A DNA stretch of 14,903 nucleotides from Candidatus Magasanikiibacteriota bacterium (GTDB lineage Bacteria; Patescibacteriota; Patescibacteriia; Magasanikbacterales; GWA2-37-8), in assembly GCA_903853785.1 (NCBI GenBank), contig CAINUM010000098.1, positions 1 through 14,903 of the forward strand. The letters run 5' to 3'. Shown here in pieces: positions 7,220-13,629 of this stretch. How positions within the stretch are numbered: position 1 is the stretch's first letter; every line of letters starts with the position of its first letter. A program made the translations under genes and the position numbers. A model generated the notes under the pieces. The model searched no databases. It was not told where the DNA came from and saw only the letters and a program-made list of their open reading frames with translations.

Positions 7220-9246
7220 AAATCATCAAGGTCTCTCAAAAAACTGCCTGGTTTTATTTTGATTGGGCGGTCATCTTCCTCAGGAATATATTGAATTTCA
7301 TTATCACTTCTATCAAAAACTGTACTTTTGTAGGATAAGAGATGATGGTCGTCTATTAAATCTTGATTAATTTCTGTTAAAAATATACTTGGTCCAGCCG
7401 TTGCTCCCCAACTTTCGGTAGACATTGGATATGTGAGGGTGAGATGCTTTTTTGCTCTAGTAATTGCTACGTACAATAAGCGGCGCTCTTCTTCCAATCC
7501 GTTTGGTTCTGAAGCAGATCGGCTATTTGGAAAAGCATCATTTGCTACATTGATAATAAACACCGCTTCCCATTCCAAACCTTTTGCTTGGTGAATAGTG
7601 GAAAGTACTAATCTTTTTTGTTGTTCGGCTGGTTTAAGGTTGATTGCCGCTGGTTTTGCAAAAGATTCTTGTAAGCTTGCTTCTGTAAGAAAGCCGGTCA
7701 GGTTTTGATGTTTAGCAGCAAAGATTGCCATTTGTTCTAAATCCTTTTTTCGTTCTTCACTGTCGGTGTATTCAGTCGCAAGATAATCGCTGTAACGAGA
7801 ATTTACGATTGCGTCTACTAGGTCACCGGGATTATTTTCAGGAATATACGCTTCTAACAACACTTCAAATATTTTTAAAAAATTATTGAAACCTAACTGA
7901 GCTTTTCCTCCAAGTATTTCTCCTAACTGTTTTAAATCTTCGATTTTTTCTAATTTTTGAACGGCTGTAATAATTTTGTTGGCAGCAGTTGGTCCAATTC
8001 CCTCTTCTCGTAAAAGTACGCGTAACCAGGCAGCCGTATCGGCAAGATTATTTAAAATTCGCAAGTAACTCAAAACATCTTTGATGTGAGCGCGATCAAA
8101 AAACCGCAAACCACCACGATAGTCATACAGTATACCAGCCTTGGCTAATTCCATTTCTAACATTTGTGAGTGGTGTGCTGCGCGAAAAAGTATGGCTATT
8201 TGGTGAGCGTCTGTTCCTTTTTCAATTAAATCTTTTATTTGTTTTACAATAAATTCAGCTTCGTCGGATTGATCATTTTTAGGATATAGATTTGGTTTAA
8301 TTCCGTCAATTTTTATAGCCTTTAATTGTTTTGGATATTGGTGACGGTTATTAGAAATAACATCGTTGGCTAACGAGAGTATCTCTTGGTGAGAACGATA
8401 ATTGGTTTCTAATCTAAAAATTTTAGCTTCAGGATATTTCTCTTCAAAGTTTAAAATATTTTTTATATCAGCCGCTCTAAATGAATAAATACTTTGGGCA
8501 TCATCACCCACAACTAAAATATTGCGATGAATTTTGGCTAAGCTATTAATAATACTAGCCTGTAATTTGTTTGTATCTTGGTATTCGTCTACTAAAATAT
8601 ATCTAAATTGATTTGAAAATTTTTCTTGAATTGCTGGAATATTTAATAGTAAACCTAGATTGATAAGTAAATCATCGAAGTCCATCACGTTGCCTTCTTT
8701 CTTTTTTTGTTCATAACGAGAATAAACATCGCGAATGGTACGGGAAAGATGCCACCAGGCAGAGAATTTTTCTTCAATCGTTGTTTCGATATCTTTTTGA
8801 GAGTTGCGTGAAAAACTAATGATTGCATTAACAACTTTGGCCGAAGGAAAGCGGTCGGTTGTCTTAAATTCTTTGATACATAATTTTATTAATGCCTGAC
8901 TATCATCTGCATCTAAAACTGTAAAACTATTTTTATATCCTAAGTGAGTAGAATATTGTCTTAAAATTTTATTGGCGATATGGTGGAATGTTCCAGACCA
9001 CGGTAATGGTAATTCGGTGCCGGTAAGTGTTTGTACGCGCTCAATCATTTCGTGTGCAGCACGATTGGTAAAAGTAACCAATAAAATATTTTCTGGCGGA
9101 ATGCCTTTTTCTAATAAATAGGCAACACGATATGTAATTGTTCTTGTTTTTCCTGAGCCCGCTCCAGCCAAAACTAAACAAGGACCATCACCATTTTTGA
9201 TGACAGCCAGTTGTTCCTCGTTTAATTCTTGTTCAAAATTTATCAT
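7216..9246 (-). CDS. UvrD/PcrA/Rep-family superfamily 1 DNA helicase
   Basis: This is an ATP-dependent 3'-5' DNA helicase of the UvrD/PcrA/Rep family, acting in repair and in removing proteins from DNA. All family motifs are visible in order: Q-motif LNEEQLAVI (8-16), Walker A AGAGSGKT (27-34), motif Ia TFTNRAAHEM (58-67), motif II VDEYQDTN (219-226), motif III GDDAQSIYSFR (247-257), motif IV ETNYRS (280-285), motif V STIHQAKGLEWEAVF (549-563) and motif VI RRLLYVAITRAKK (588-600). At 676 residues it is somewhat shorter than E. coli UvrD (about 720), and the acidic tail (656-676) shows no clear Tudor-like extension. It is transcribed alone from a promoter about 5 bases upstream of the ATG and ends in a terminator. 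Which of UvrD, PcrA or Rep it corresponds to cannot be settled here. Confidence 0.95.
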   Translation of the reverse strand: MINFEQELNEEQLAVIKNGDGPCLVLAGAGSGKTRTITYRVAYLLEKGIPPENILLVTFTNRAAHEMIERVQTLTGTELPLPWSGTFHHIANKILRQYSTHLGYKNSFTVLDADDSQALIKLCIKEFKTTDRFPSAKVVNAIISFSRNSQKDIETTIEEKFSAWWHLSRTIRDVYSRYEQKKKEGNVMDFDDLLINLGLLLNIPAIQEKFSNQFRYILVDEYQDTNKLQASIINSLAKIHRNILVVGDDAQSIYSFRAADIKNILNFEEKYPEAKIFRLETNYRSHQEILSLANDVISNNRHQYPKQLKAIKIDGIKPNLYPKNDQSDEAEFIVKQIKDLIEKGTDAHQIAILFRAAHHSQMLEMELAKAGILYDYRGGLRFFDRAHIKDVLSYLRILNNLADTAAWLRVLLREEGIGPTAANKIITAVQKLEKIEDLKQLGEILGGKAQLGFNNFLKIFEVLLEAYIPENNPGDLVDAIVNSRYSDYLATEYTDSEERKKDLEQMAIFAAKHQNLTGFLTEASLQESFAKPAAINLKPAEQQKRLVLSTIHQAKGLEWEAVFIINVANDAFPNSRSASEPNGLEEERRLLYVAITRAKKHLTLTYPMSTESWGATAGPSIFLTEINQDLIDDHHLLSYKSTVFDRSDNEIQYIPEEDDRPIKIKPGSFLRDLDDL

Positions 9247-9257
9247 ATTGAATTGTC

Positions 9258-9286
9258 ATTTTAGCATGTAAAGAATTTTAAATCAA
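9258..9286 (-). promoter_or_regulatory. Promoter of the helicase gene
   Basis: On the minus strand, TTGATT at 9286-9281 and TAAAAT at 9263-9258 are spaced by exactly 17 bases, with TGC just before the -10 box (an extended -10). The predicted start is near 9251, about 5 bases before the ATG at 9246, so this mRNA would be practically leaderless. Its -35 box is only 4 bases from that of the divergent promoter at 9291-9319. Confidence 0.75.
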
Positions 9287-9290
9287 AAGG

Positions 9291-9319
9291 TTGACAAAAA
9301 TGGTTATTTGTGATATTAT
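9291..9319 (+). promoter_or_regulatory. Strong sigma-70-type promoter of the small gene
   Basis: A consensus TTGACA (9291-9296) and TATTAT (9314-9319) are spaced by exactly 17 bases, with TGA directly before the -10 box. This is the closest match to the sigma-70 consensus -35 in the window. Transcription should begin near 9326, giving a leader of about 50 bases before the ATG at 9376. Confidence 0.8.
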
Positions 9320-9326
9320 TTTGCGT

Positions 9327-9348
9327 CTAGCGTTTGCAGTTGCGCTAG
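9327..9348 (+). promoter_or_regulatory. Hairpin at the 5' end of the small gene's mRNA
   Basis: CTAGCG (9327-9332) and CGCTAG (9343-9348) form a 6-bp perfect stem with a 10-base loop. It begins at or one base after the predicted transcription start. Hairpins at the extreme 5' end often protect mRNA from decay, which is a possible role; a binding site for a regulator is another. Confidence 0.45.
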
Positions 9349-9375
9349 TGTTTTCAAATCAACAAGGAAGTGAAA

Positions 9376-9663
9376 ATGACAATTGAGGAAGCGCTGAAGA
9401 AATGTTTGGGGAGACGTCTGAGAGTGTATTCTAGAGATGAGAATACAATTCAGATGGCGTTTGATGTCATGATTACCGCAGTGACGGCCAGCCCAAGCCA
9501 TGTGACTATCACTAACAGTGGGCCCTTTCGAACCAAAAGTGAGAATCGAATGGAGGGTGGAAACACCCTGCGCATCGACGAGTTGTGTCTTTGTTACCAG
9601 AGCGAAACACTTACCGTGTTGGAGTGGCGCGGTCACACGCGTTTCAACGTCACCCCGCACTGA
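9376..9663 (+). CDS. Small protein of unknown function in its own transcription unit
   Basis: I do not recognise this 95-residue protein. It has no membrane segment or signal peptide. Residues 1-10 are probably helical, and the rest alternates short hydrophobic strands with polar turns (RLRVYS, VMITAVTA, HVTITNSG, TLRIDELCLCY, TLTVLEW, TRFNV), which suggests a small beta barrel; three Cys lie at 10, 71 and 73. That it is a gene is supported by a consensus promoter, an AAGGAAG Shine-Dalgarno sequence at 9364-9370, and a terminator after the stop. An in-frame GTG at 9370 is inside that ribosome-binding site, so the ATG at 9376 is preferred. Hand count gives 122 G+C in the 240 bases 9421-9660 (51%), well above nearby samples (30-42%), and it is the only gene here with a strong Shine-Dalgarno sequence. 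Recent transfer or unusually high expression could explain this. Confidence 0.65.
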   Translation: MTIEEALKKCLGRRLRVYSRDENTIQMAFDVMITAVTASPSHVTITNSGPFRTKSENRMEGGNTLRIDELCLCYQSETLTVLEWRGHTRFNVTPH

Positions 9664-9716
9664 AAACCGTGGTAGTGGTTGCTTTAATCGGCGACTATCA
9701 CCCTTAACAACTGCTA

Positions 9717-9755
9717 GGCCGTCCGTGGTTTTCCCCGGACGGCCGTGCTGTTTTT
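9717..9755 (+). terminator. GC-rich intrinsic terminator of the small gene
   Basis: GGCCGTCCG (9717-9725) pairs perfectly with CGGACGGCC (9736-9744) as a 9-bp stem. Within the loop GG (9727-9728) can pair with CC around a TTTT tetraloop. TGCTGTTTTT follows, ending in five T residues at 9751-9755. It ends the small gene's transcript ahead of tgt. A weaker RNA hairpin (TGGTAGT at 9670-9676 with ACTATCA at 9694-9700, one G-U pair) may precede it. Confidence 0.85.
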
Positions 9756-9767
9756 AAAGACTAAGAC

Positions 9768-9796
9768 TTGATTTTTTAGGTTGTTTAACATATAAT
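9768..9796 (+). promoter_or_regulatory. Promoter of the tgt operon
   Basis: TTGATT (9768-9773) and a perfect TATAAT (9791-9796) are spaced by 17 bases. The start would be near 9803, leaving a leader of about 16 bases to the ATG at 9819, without a Shine-Dalgarno sequence. A second TATAAT at 9806-9811 has only a poorly spaced -35 candidate (19 bases) and is less likely to be used. Confidence 0.75.
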
Positions 9797-9818
9797 TGGC
9801 TTAAATATAATATCAAAT

Positions 9819-10976
9819 ATGTCATTTTTTGAATTAATCCATGAAGATAAAAAAACTGGAGCACGAGCTGGGGTATTACATACGGAGCATGGAGATATTC
9901 TAACTCCAGTATTTATGCCAGTAGGCACTCAGGCCACTGTAAAAACCTTAGACCAAACAGATCTTTTGAATTTAGATCCAAAAATTATTTTAGCCAACAA
10001 TTATCATCTACACCTGCGACCGGGGGAAGAATTGATTGCCCAGGCTGGCGGTTTACACAAATTCATGAATTGGGATCGAGCGATTTTGACTGATTCTGGT
10101 GGCTTTCAGGTATTTAGTTTGGGTTTGCAAAAAGAACAAAAACAGGCGGGTGATCAGGGTAAATTGGTTAAAATTGATGAGGATGGAGTGACTTTTCAAT
10201 CCCATATCGACGGTTCAACCCATCGATTTACACCTGAATCAGCTATTGAATGTCAACATAAAATTGGAGCAGACATTATTATGGCTTTTGATGAATGCAC
10301 TCCAGACAATGCAAATGAGGAATATACGAAAGCCGCAATGGAACGCACCCATCGTTGGGCAGAGCGTTGTGTGGTAGAACATAACAAAAATACTTCATTT
10401 CATGGATATAAACAATTTCTTTTTGGTATAATACAAGGTGCAAATCATGAAAAATTTCGCAAAGAGTCTGCTAAGTATATTTCAAACCTTCCTTTTGATG
10501 GAATTGCCATTGGCGGGGAAAGTGTAGGTTATAATATGGAAGCAACTGAAAATATTTTGCGCTGGGTAACTCCACTAATACCAAAAGATAAACCACGATA
10601 TACAATGGGCGTTGGTTTGGATCCAACTGATTTGTTAAAAGTAGTGGCTGGAGGTGCTGACATGTTTGATTGTGTTGCTCCTACGAGATTAGCTCGACAC
10701 GGAATGGTATTTGTTTCTTCGAAGGTGGACCCAAAAAGAAGGATGAATATAAAAAATGCTATCTTTGCAAAAGATTTTACTCCGATTGATTCTAATTGTA
10801 CTTGTTTGACTTGTCAGAAATATACTCGCGCTTATCTTCATCATTTATTTTTGGCTCAAGAAGTTTCGGCGTTACGTTTGGCCACCATACACAACATACA
10901 TTTTATGTTGGAATTGATGAGAGAAGCACGTACGGCTATTTTGAAAGATAAATTCGAAGACTTTCTCGCGTATTAA
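9819..10976 (+). CDS. tgt: tRNA-guanine transglycosylase (queuine tRNA-ribosyltransferase)
   Basis: Tgt exchanges guanine 34 in the anticodon of tRNAs with GUN anticodons (Asn, Asp, His, Tyr) for the queuosine precursor preQ1 in bacteria. The 385-residue length is typical. Visible signatures are ANNYHLHLRPG (59-69), DSGGFQVFSL (92-101) with the conserved active-site Asp92, AFDECTP (156-162), IGGESVG (231-237), and FDCVAPTRLARHG (283-295) with the nucleophile Asp284. The zinc site is Cys327, Cys329, Cys332 and His358 (CTCLTC, then HNIHF). It begins a probable three-gene operon, and the next start codon follows after 2 bases. A tRNA-Asn(GUU), a standard Tgt substrate, lies 2.5 kb downstream. 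No other queuosine synthesis gene is in this window, so the base source (made or salvaged) is unknown. Confidence 0.97.
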   Translation: MSFFELIHEDKKTGARAGVLHTEHGDILTPVFMPVGTQATVKTLDQTDLLNLDPKIILANNYHLHLRPGEELIAQAGGLHKFMNWDRAILTDSGGFQVFSLGLQKEQKQAGDQGKLVKIDEDGVTFQSHIDGSTHRFTPESAIECQHKIGADIIMAFDECTPDNANEEYTKAAMERTHRWAERCVVEHNKNTSFHGYKQFLFGIIQGANHEKFRKESAKYISNLPFDGIAIGGESVGYNMEATENILRWVTPLIPKDKPRYTMGVGLDPTDLLKVVAGGADMFDCVAPTRLARHGMVFVSSKVDPKRRMNIKNAIFAKDFTPIDSNCTCLTCQKYTRAYLHHLFLAQEVSALRLATIHNIHFMLELMREARTAILKDKFEDFLAY

Positions 10977-10978
10977 TT

Positions 10979-11989
10979 ATGAAAAAAATAATTATTTTTA
11001 CCGACGGCTGGCACCCGATGGTTAGTGGTGTTGTGCGGTCGCTCGAAAAGACAATTGAAATTCTCAAAAATAATTATTTTGAAGTGGTTTTGATTCACCC
11101 AGGAATGTTTCATAGTATTCCCGTGTTTTTTTATCCAGAAGTAAAGTTGTCAGTTTTTGCACAGAAAAAAATTGAGAAAATTATTGAAGCAGAAAAACCA
11201 GACTATATTCATATTGCCACAGAAGGGACGTTGGGTTTGGCAGCGCGTATGGTTTGTGTTCATAATAACTTTAAATTTTCCACAGCCTATCACACTCACA
11301 TTCCTCTTTATTTAAAAGTCAGAACCGGTTTTCTTTTTAATAGCACCTATGCTTATTTGCGTTGGTTTCACAGTGCCTCTGAATCTTTAATGGTAAGTAC
11401 CGAAAGTTTAAAAGAGGAATTGACATCACATAATTTTAAAAATATTGTTATTTGTCCACTAGGCGTAGACACAGATTATTTTAAACGAGAAGAAAATAAT
11501 AATAAAATAAAAAAAGAATTTACTCAACCAGTTTTTGTTTTTTGTGGACGGGTGGCGGTAGAAAAAAATATAAAGGAATTTTTAGATTGTGACTTACCAG
11601 GCACAAAATTAGTTATTGGTGATGGTCCGCAGAGGGAAGAATTAGAAAATGAATATGGAGAAAAAGTAAAATTTGTAGGCTATAAAAAAGGAGCTGATCT
11701 AATTGCCTTGCTATCTGTTTGTGATGTGTTTGTTTTTCCTTCTTGTACTGAAACTTTTGGTTTGGTGGTGCTTGAAGCAATGGCATGTGGTATTCCAGTG
11801 GCGGCGCATAATGTCATGGGTCCAAAAGATATTATTACGTCCGGGGTTGATGGGTTTGTGGGTGATGATTTAGCTAAAGCCGCAGTTGCTTGTTTGAATT
11901 TATCGCGTGCAAAATGTCGAGAAAAAGCATTACAATTTTCTTGGGAAGAATCGACAAAGAGTTTTATAAAAAATTTGGTGCAAAAATAA
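10979..11989 (+). CDS. Family 4 (GT-B) glycosyltransferase
   Basis: This 336-residue enzyme should transfer a sugar from a nucleotide donor to a lipid or polysaccharide at the cytoplasmic face of the membrane. The N-terminal half shows TDGWHPMVSGVVRSLE (8-23), an acceptor-side glycine-rich loop, and YHTHIPLYLK (104-113). The C-terminal half carries the donor site: PLGVDTDYF (160-168), FCGRVAVEKN (188-197), IGDGPQREELE (213-223), and the E-x7-E motif with Glu258 and Glu266 (TETFGLVVLEAMACGIPV). The pattern resembles the mannosyltransferases of the MgtA/PimB group; the actual sugar and acceptor cannot be read from the sequence. Some enzymes of this family are near 370 residues, so this is a compact version. 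It sits 2 bases after tgt and 1 base before rlmH, which indicates co-transcription rather than a shared pathway. Confidence 0.9.
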   Translation: MKKIIIFTDGWHPMVSGVVRSLEKTIEILKNNYFEVVLIHPGMFHSIPVFFYPEVKLSVFAQKKIEKIIEAEKPDYIHIATEGTLGLAARMVCVHNNFKFSTAYHTHIPLYLKVRTGFLFNSTYAYLRWFHSASESLMVSTESLKEELTSHNFKNIVICPLGVDTDYFKREENNNKIKKEFTQPVFVFCGRVAVEKNIKEFLDCDLPGTKLVIGDGPQREELENEYGEKVKFVGYKKGADLIALLSVCDVFVFPSCTETFGLVVLEAMACGIPVAAHNVMGPKDIITSGVDGFVGDDLAKAAVACLNLSRAKCREKALQFSWEESTKSFIKNLVQK

Positions 11990-11990
11990 T

Positions 11991-12470
11991 ATGTTGCATA
12001 TAAAATTGGTTTGTTTGGGTAAATTGAAAGAAAGTTTTTGGAGAGAAGCTGAAGCGGAATATCTTAAACGGTTGCAGGCATTTGCTAAAGTAGAAGTTAT
12101 AGAATTGAAAGAAGAATCTTTTGATGATAAAACTTCCGTTGAAATAATTAAATCAAAAGAAGCGGAAAAAATAAAAAGTGTCTTAGAAAAAATTAAAGAC
12201 ACCTTTGTTGTCGTTTTGGATGAGCACGGCAAACAATTTTCTTCAGTAGCTTTTTCAAAATATTTATTTGAAACTATCGGTAGCGGTACTGGAGAGTTTG
12301 TTTTTATTATTGGTGGTCCGCTAGGGCTGGATGAATCAATTTTAAAGATTGCCAATCTTAAATTATCTTTTTCTTCTTTTACTTTTACCCATCAAATGAT
12401 ACGGGTGTTTTTGTTTGAACAAATTTATCGCGCGATGATGATAGAAGCGGGACGGCAATATCACTATTAA
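11991..12470 (+). CDS. rlmH: 23S rRNA (pseudouridine-1915 N3)-methyltransferase RlmH
   Basis: RlmH is a SPOUT-class methyltransferase that adds a methyl group to pseudouridine 1915 in helix 69 of 23S rRNA on the assembled 70S ribosome, using S-adenosylmethionine. The 159-residue length matches the usual 155-160. Diagnostic residues are all in the C-terminal knot: LDEHGKQFSS (76-85), FIIGGPLGLD (105-114), THQMIRVFLFEQIYRA (133-148), and the terminal QYHY (156-159). The start follows the glycosyltransferase stop after one base, with no Shine-Dalgarno sequence. It is the last gene of the tgt operon; no convincing terminator follows, so transcription may continue into trpS. Confidence 0.96.
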   Translation: MLHIKLVCLGKLKESFWREAEAEYLKRLQAFAKVEVIELKEESFDDKTSVEIIKSKEAEKIKSVLEKIKDTFVVVLDEHGKQFSSVAFSKYLFETIGSGTGEFVFIIGGPLGLDESILKIANLKLSFSSFTFTHQMIRVFLFEQIYRAMMIEAGRQYHY

Positions 12471-12481
12471 TTATTTGGCCA

Positions 12482-12510
12482 TTTACAGGGTAGATGAATT
12501 AGTTTAAAAT
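12482..12510 (+). promoter_or_regulatory. Promoter of trpS
   Basis: TTTACA (12482-12487) and TAAAAT (12505-12510) are spaced by 17 bases. Transcription would start near 12517, inside the palindrome described below, leaving a leader of about 20 bases. No Shine-Dalgarno sequence is present. Confidence 0.65.
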
Positions 12511-12512
12511 AG

Positions 12513-12532
12513 TATTATAAAATTTTATAATA
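12513..12532 (+). repeat. Perfect 20-bp palindrome between the trpS promoter and start codon
   Basis: TATTATAAAA (12513-12522) is followed directly by its exact reverse complement (12523-12532), 4 bases before the trpS ATG. It begins 2 bases after the -10 box and covers the predicted transcription start, which is a typical operator position. It is made only of A and T, so chance is more plausible than for mixed sequence. Confidence 0.4.
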
Positions 12533-12536
12533 ATTT

Positions 12537-13517
12537 ATGTCTAAGCCAGTTATAGTTTCAGGAATTCAACCAACCGGTAATCTGCATATTGGCAATTATT
12601 TGGGTGCGGTAAAAAACTGGTTAGAATTACAAAATTCTGGAAAATATGATCTATATATTTTTATTGCAGATTTGCACTCGTTGACCGGCAAGCTTACTGC
12701 TGCTCAATTACGTGAACAGGTAAAAATAACCGTAGTTGAACTCCTGGCTGCGGGGATTGACCCAAACAAAACAACTTTTTTTGTACAATCACATGTTAAA
12801 GAACACGCTGAATTAGCTTGGGTCTTTAACTGTGTCACTTTGATGAGTGAATTAGAAAAAATGACTCAGTTTAAAGAAAAAGCTTCTCAGCAGATTTCTG
12901 CCACAGCTGGATTATTTACCTATCCAATATTACAAGCCGCTGACATCTTGATTTATAAAGGTGCTTTGGTACCTGTGGGACAAGATCAAATCCAGCATGT
13001 TGAGTTAACTCGTGATATTGCGCGTTGGTTCAACAATAAATATGGTGTATTTTTTCCAGAAACCAAACATCTTTTGACCAACGTACCCAAAGTGATGAGC
13101 CTGCTTGAACCAGAAAAGAAAATGAGCAAAAGTTTGGGCGCCGGACATGTGATAGATATGTGTGAAAGTCCTGAAGAAATCAATAATAAGCTTAAAAAAG
13201 CAGTTACTGCCACTGTTGGTGGAGAAGTGGCTCCAGGTGTGACAAATTTATTAGGGCTATTGAAAGAATTTGGTGATAACAATATTTACACTCAGTTTGT
13301 AAAGTCTGAAAAACAAGGAAATATTCGTTATGGGGATTTAAAAAACACACTTGCCGAAGCTGTTTCTGATTATTTTAGTAAATTTAGAGAAAAACGTTCT
13401 AAACTTTTAAAAGACACCAAAAAATTGGATAAAATATTGGCAAAAGGTGCAAAAAAAGCCTCTAAAGTAGCGCAAAACAATATGAAAGAGGTTCGAAAAC
13501 TCGTCGGAGTGAGGTAG
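12537..13517 (+). CDS. trpS: Tryptophanyl-tRNA synthetase
   Basis: TrpS attaches tryptophan to tRNA-Trp and is a homodimeric class Ic aminoacyl-tRNA synthetase. Length, 326 residues, is standard. The N-terminal signature SGIQPTGNLHIGNYLGAVKNW (8-28) contains the HIGH-type motif (17-20 and neighbours). FIADLHSLT (42-50), the tryptophan-pocket region TYPILQAADILIY (128-140), PVGQDQIQHVELTRDIA (146-162) and the KMSKS loop (195-199, EKKMSKSLG) follow in the expected order. The Lys-rich C-terminus (287-318) is common among bacterial forms. It has its own promoter, with a palindrome at the start. A tRNA-Asn gene follows its stop codon after 5 bases, so they are likely on one transcript. Confidence 0.97.
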   Translation: MSKPVIVSGIQPTGNLHIGNYLGAVKNWLELQNSGKYDLYIFIADLHSLTGKLTAAQLREQVKITVVELLAAGIDPNKTTFFVQSHVKEHAELAWVFNCVTLMSELEKMTQFKEKASQQISATAGLFTYPILQAADILIYKGALVPVGQDQIQHVELTRDIARWFNNKYGVFFPETKHLLTNVPKVMSLLEPEKKMSKSLGAGHVIDMCESPEEINNKLKKAVTATVGGEVAPGVTNLLGLLKEFGDNNIYTQFVKSEKQGNIRYGDLKNTLAEAVSDYFSKFREKRSKLLKDTKKLDKILAKGAKKASKVAQNNMKEVRKLVGVR

Positions 13518-13522
13518 CTTAT

Positions 13523-13594
13523 TCCTGGGTAGTTGAGTGGTACAACGCCACGCTGTTAACGTGGATTTCCTTGGTTCGAGTCCAAGCCCAGGAT
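13523..13594 (+). tRNA. tRNA-Asn (anticodon GUU)
   Basis: A full cloverleaf can be folded. The 7-bp acceptor stem is TCCTGGG (13523-13529) with CCCAGGA (13587-13593). The D stem is GTTG/CAAC with loop AGTGGTA, and the anticodon stem is CCACG/CGTGG with loop CTGTTAA, giving anticodon GTT at 13555-13557. The variable loop is ATTTC, and the T arm is CTTGG-TTCGAGT-CCAAG. All stems are perfectly paired. The discriminator base (13594) is T, whereas tRNA-Asn usually has G there. CCA is not encoded (TCAA follows), so it must be added by an enzyme. The U1-A72 pair is the one recognised by the amidotransferase GatCAB in bacteria that make Asn-tRNA from Asp-tRNA. It is also a substrate type for Tgt, encoded upstream. 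Confidence 0.95.
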
Positions 13595-13629
13595 CAAAAA
13601 TTAACAATTTTGTCATTTAAATTTTTGTT

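Noticed and set aside
9316..9660. A 114-codon open frame on the minus strand opposite the small gene.
   Set aside because: It has no promoter or Shine-Dalgarno sequence, its protein is rich in His, Gln and Thr in an irregular way, and all expression signals favour the plus strand.
11930..12355. A 141-codon open frame on the minus strand inside rlmH.
   Set aside because: It lies opposite a clear RlmH with all family motifs, and its translation is low-complexity Ser/Lys/Phe typical of a shadow.
13595..13629. An AT-only hairpin (AAAATT with AATTTT) after the tRNA as a terminator.
   Set aside because: The stem has only six A-T pairs and no T-run directly follows, so it is unlikely to stop transcription.
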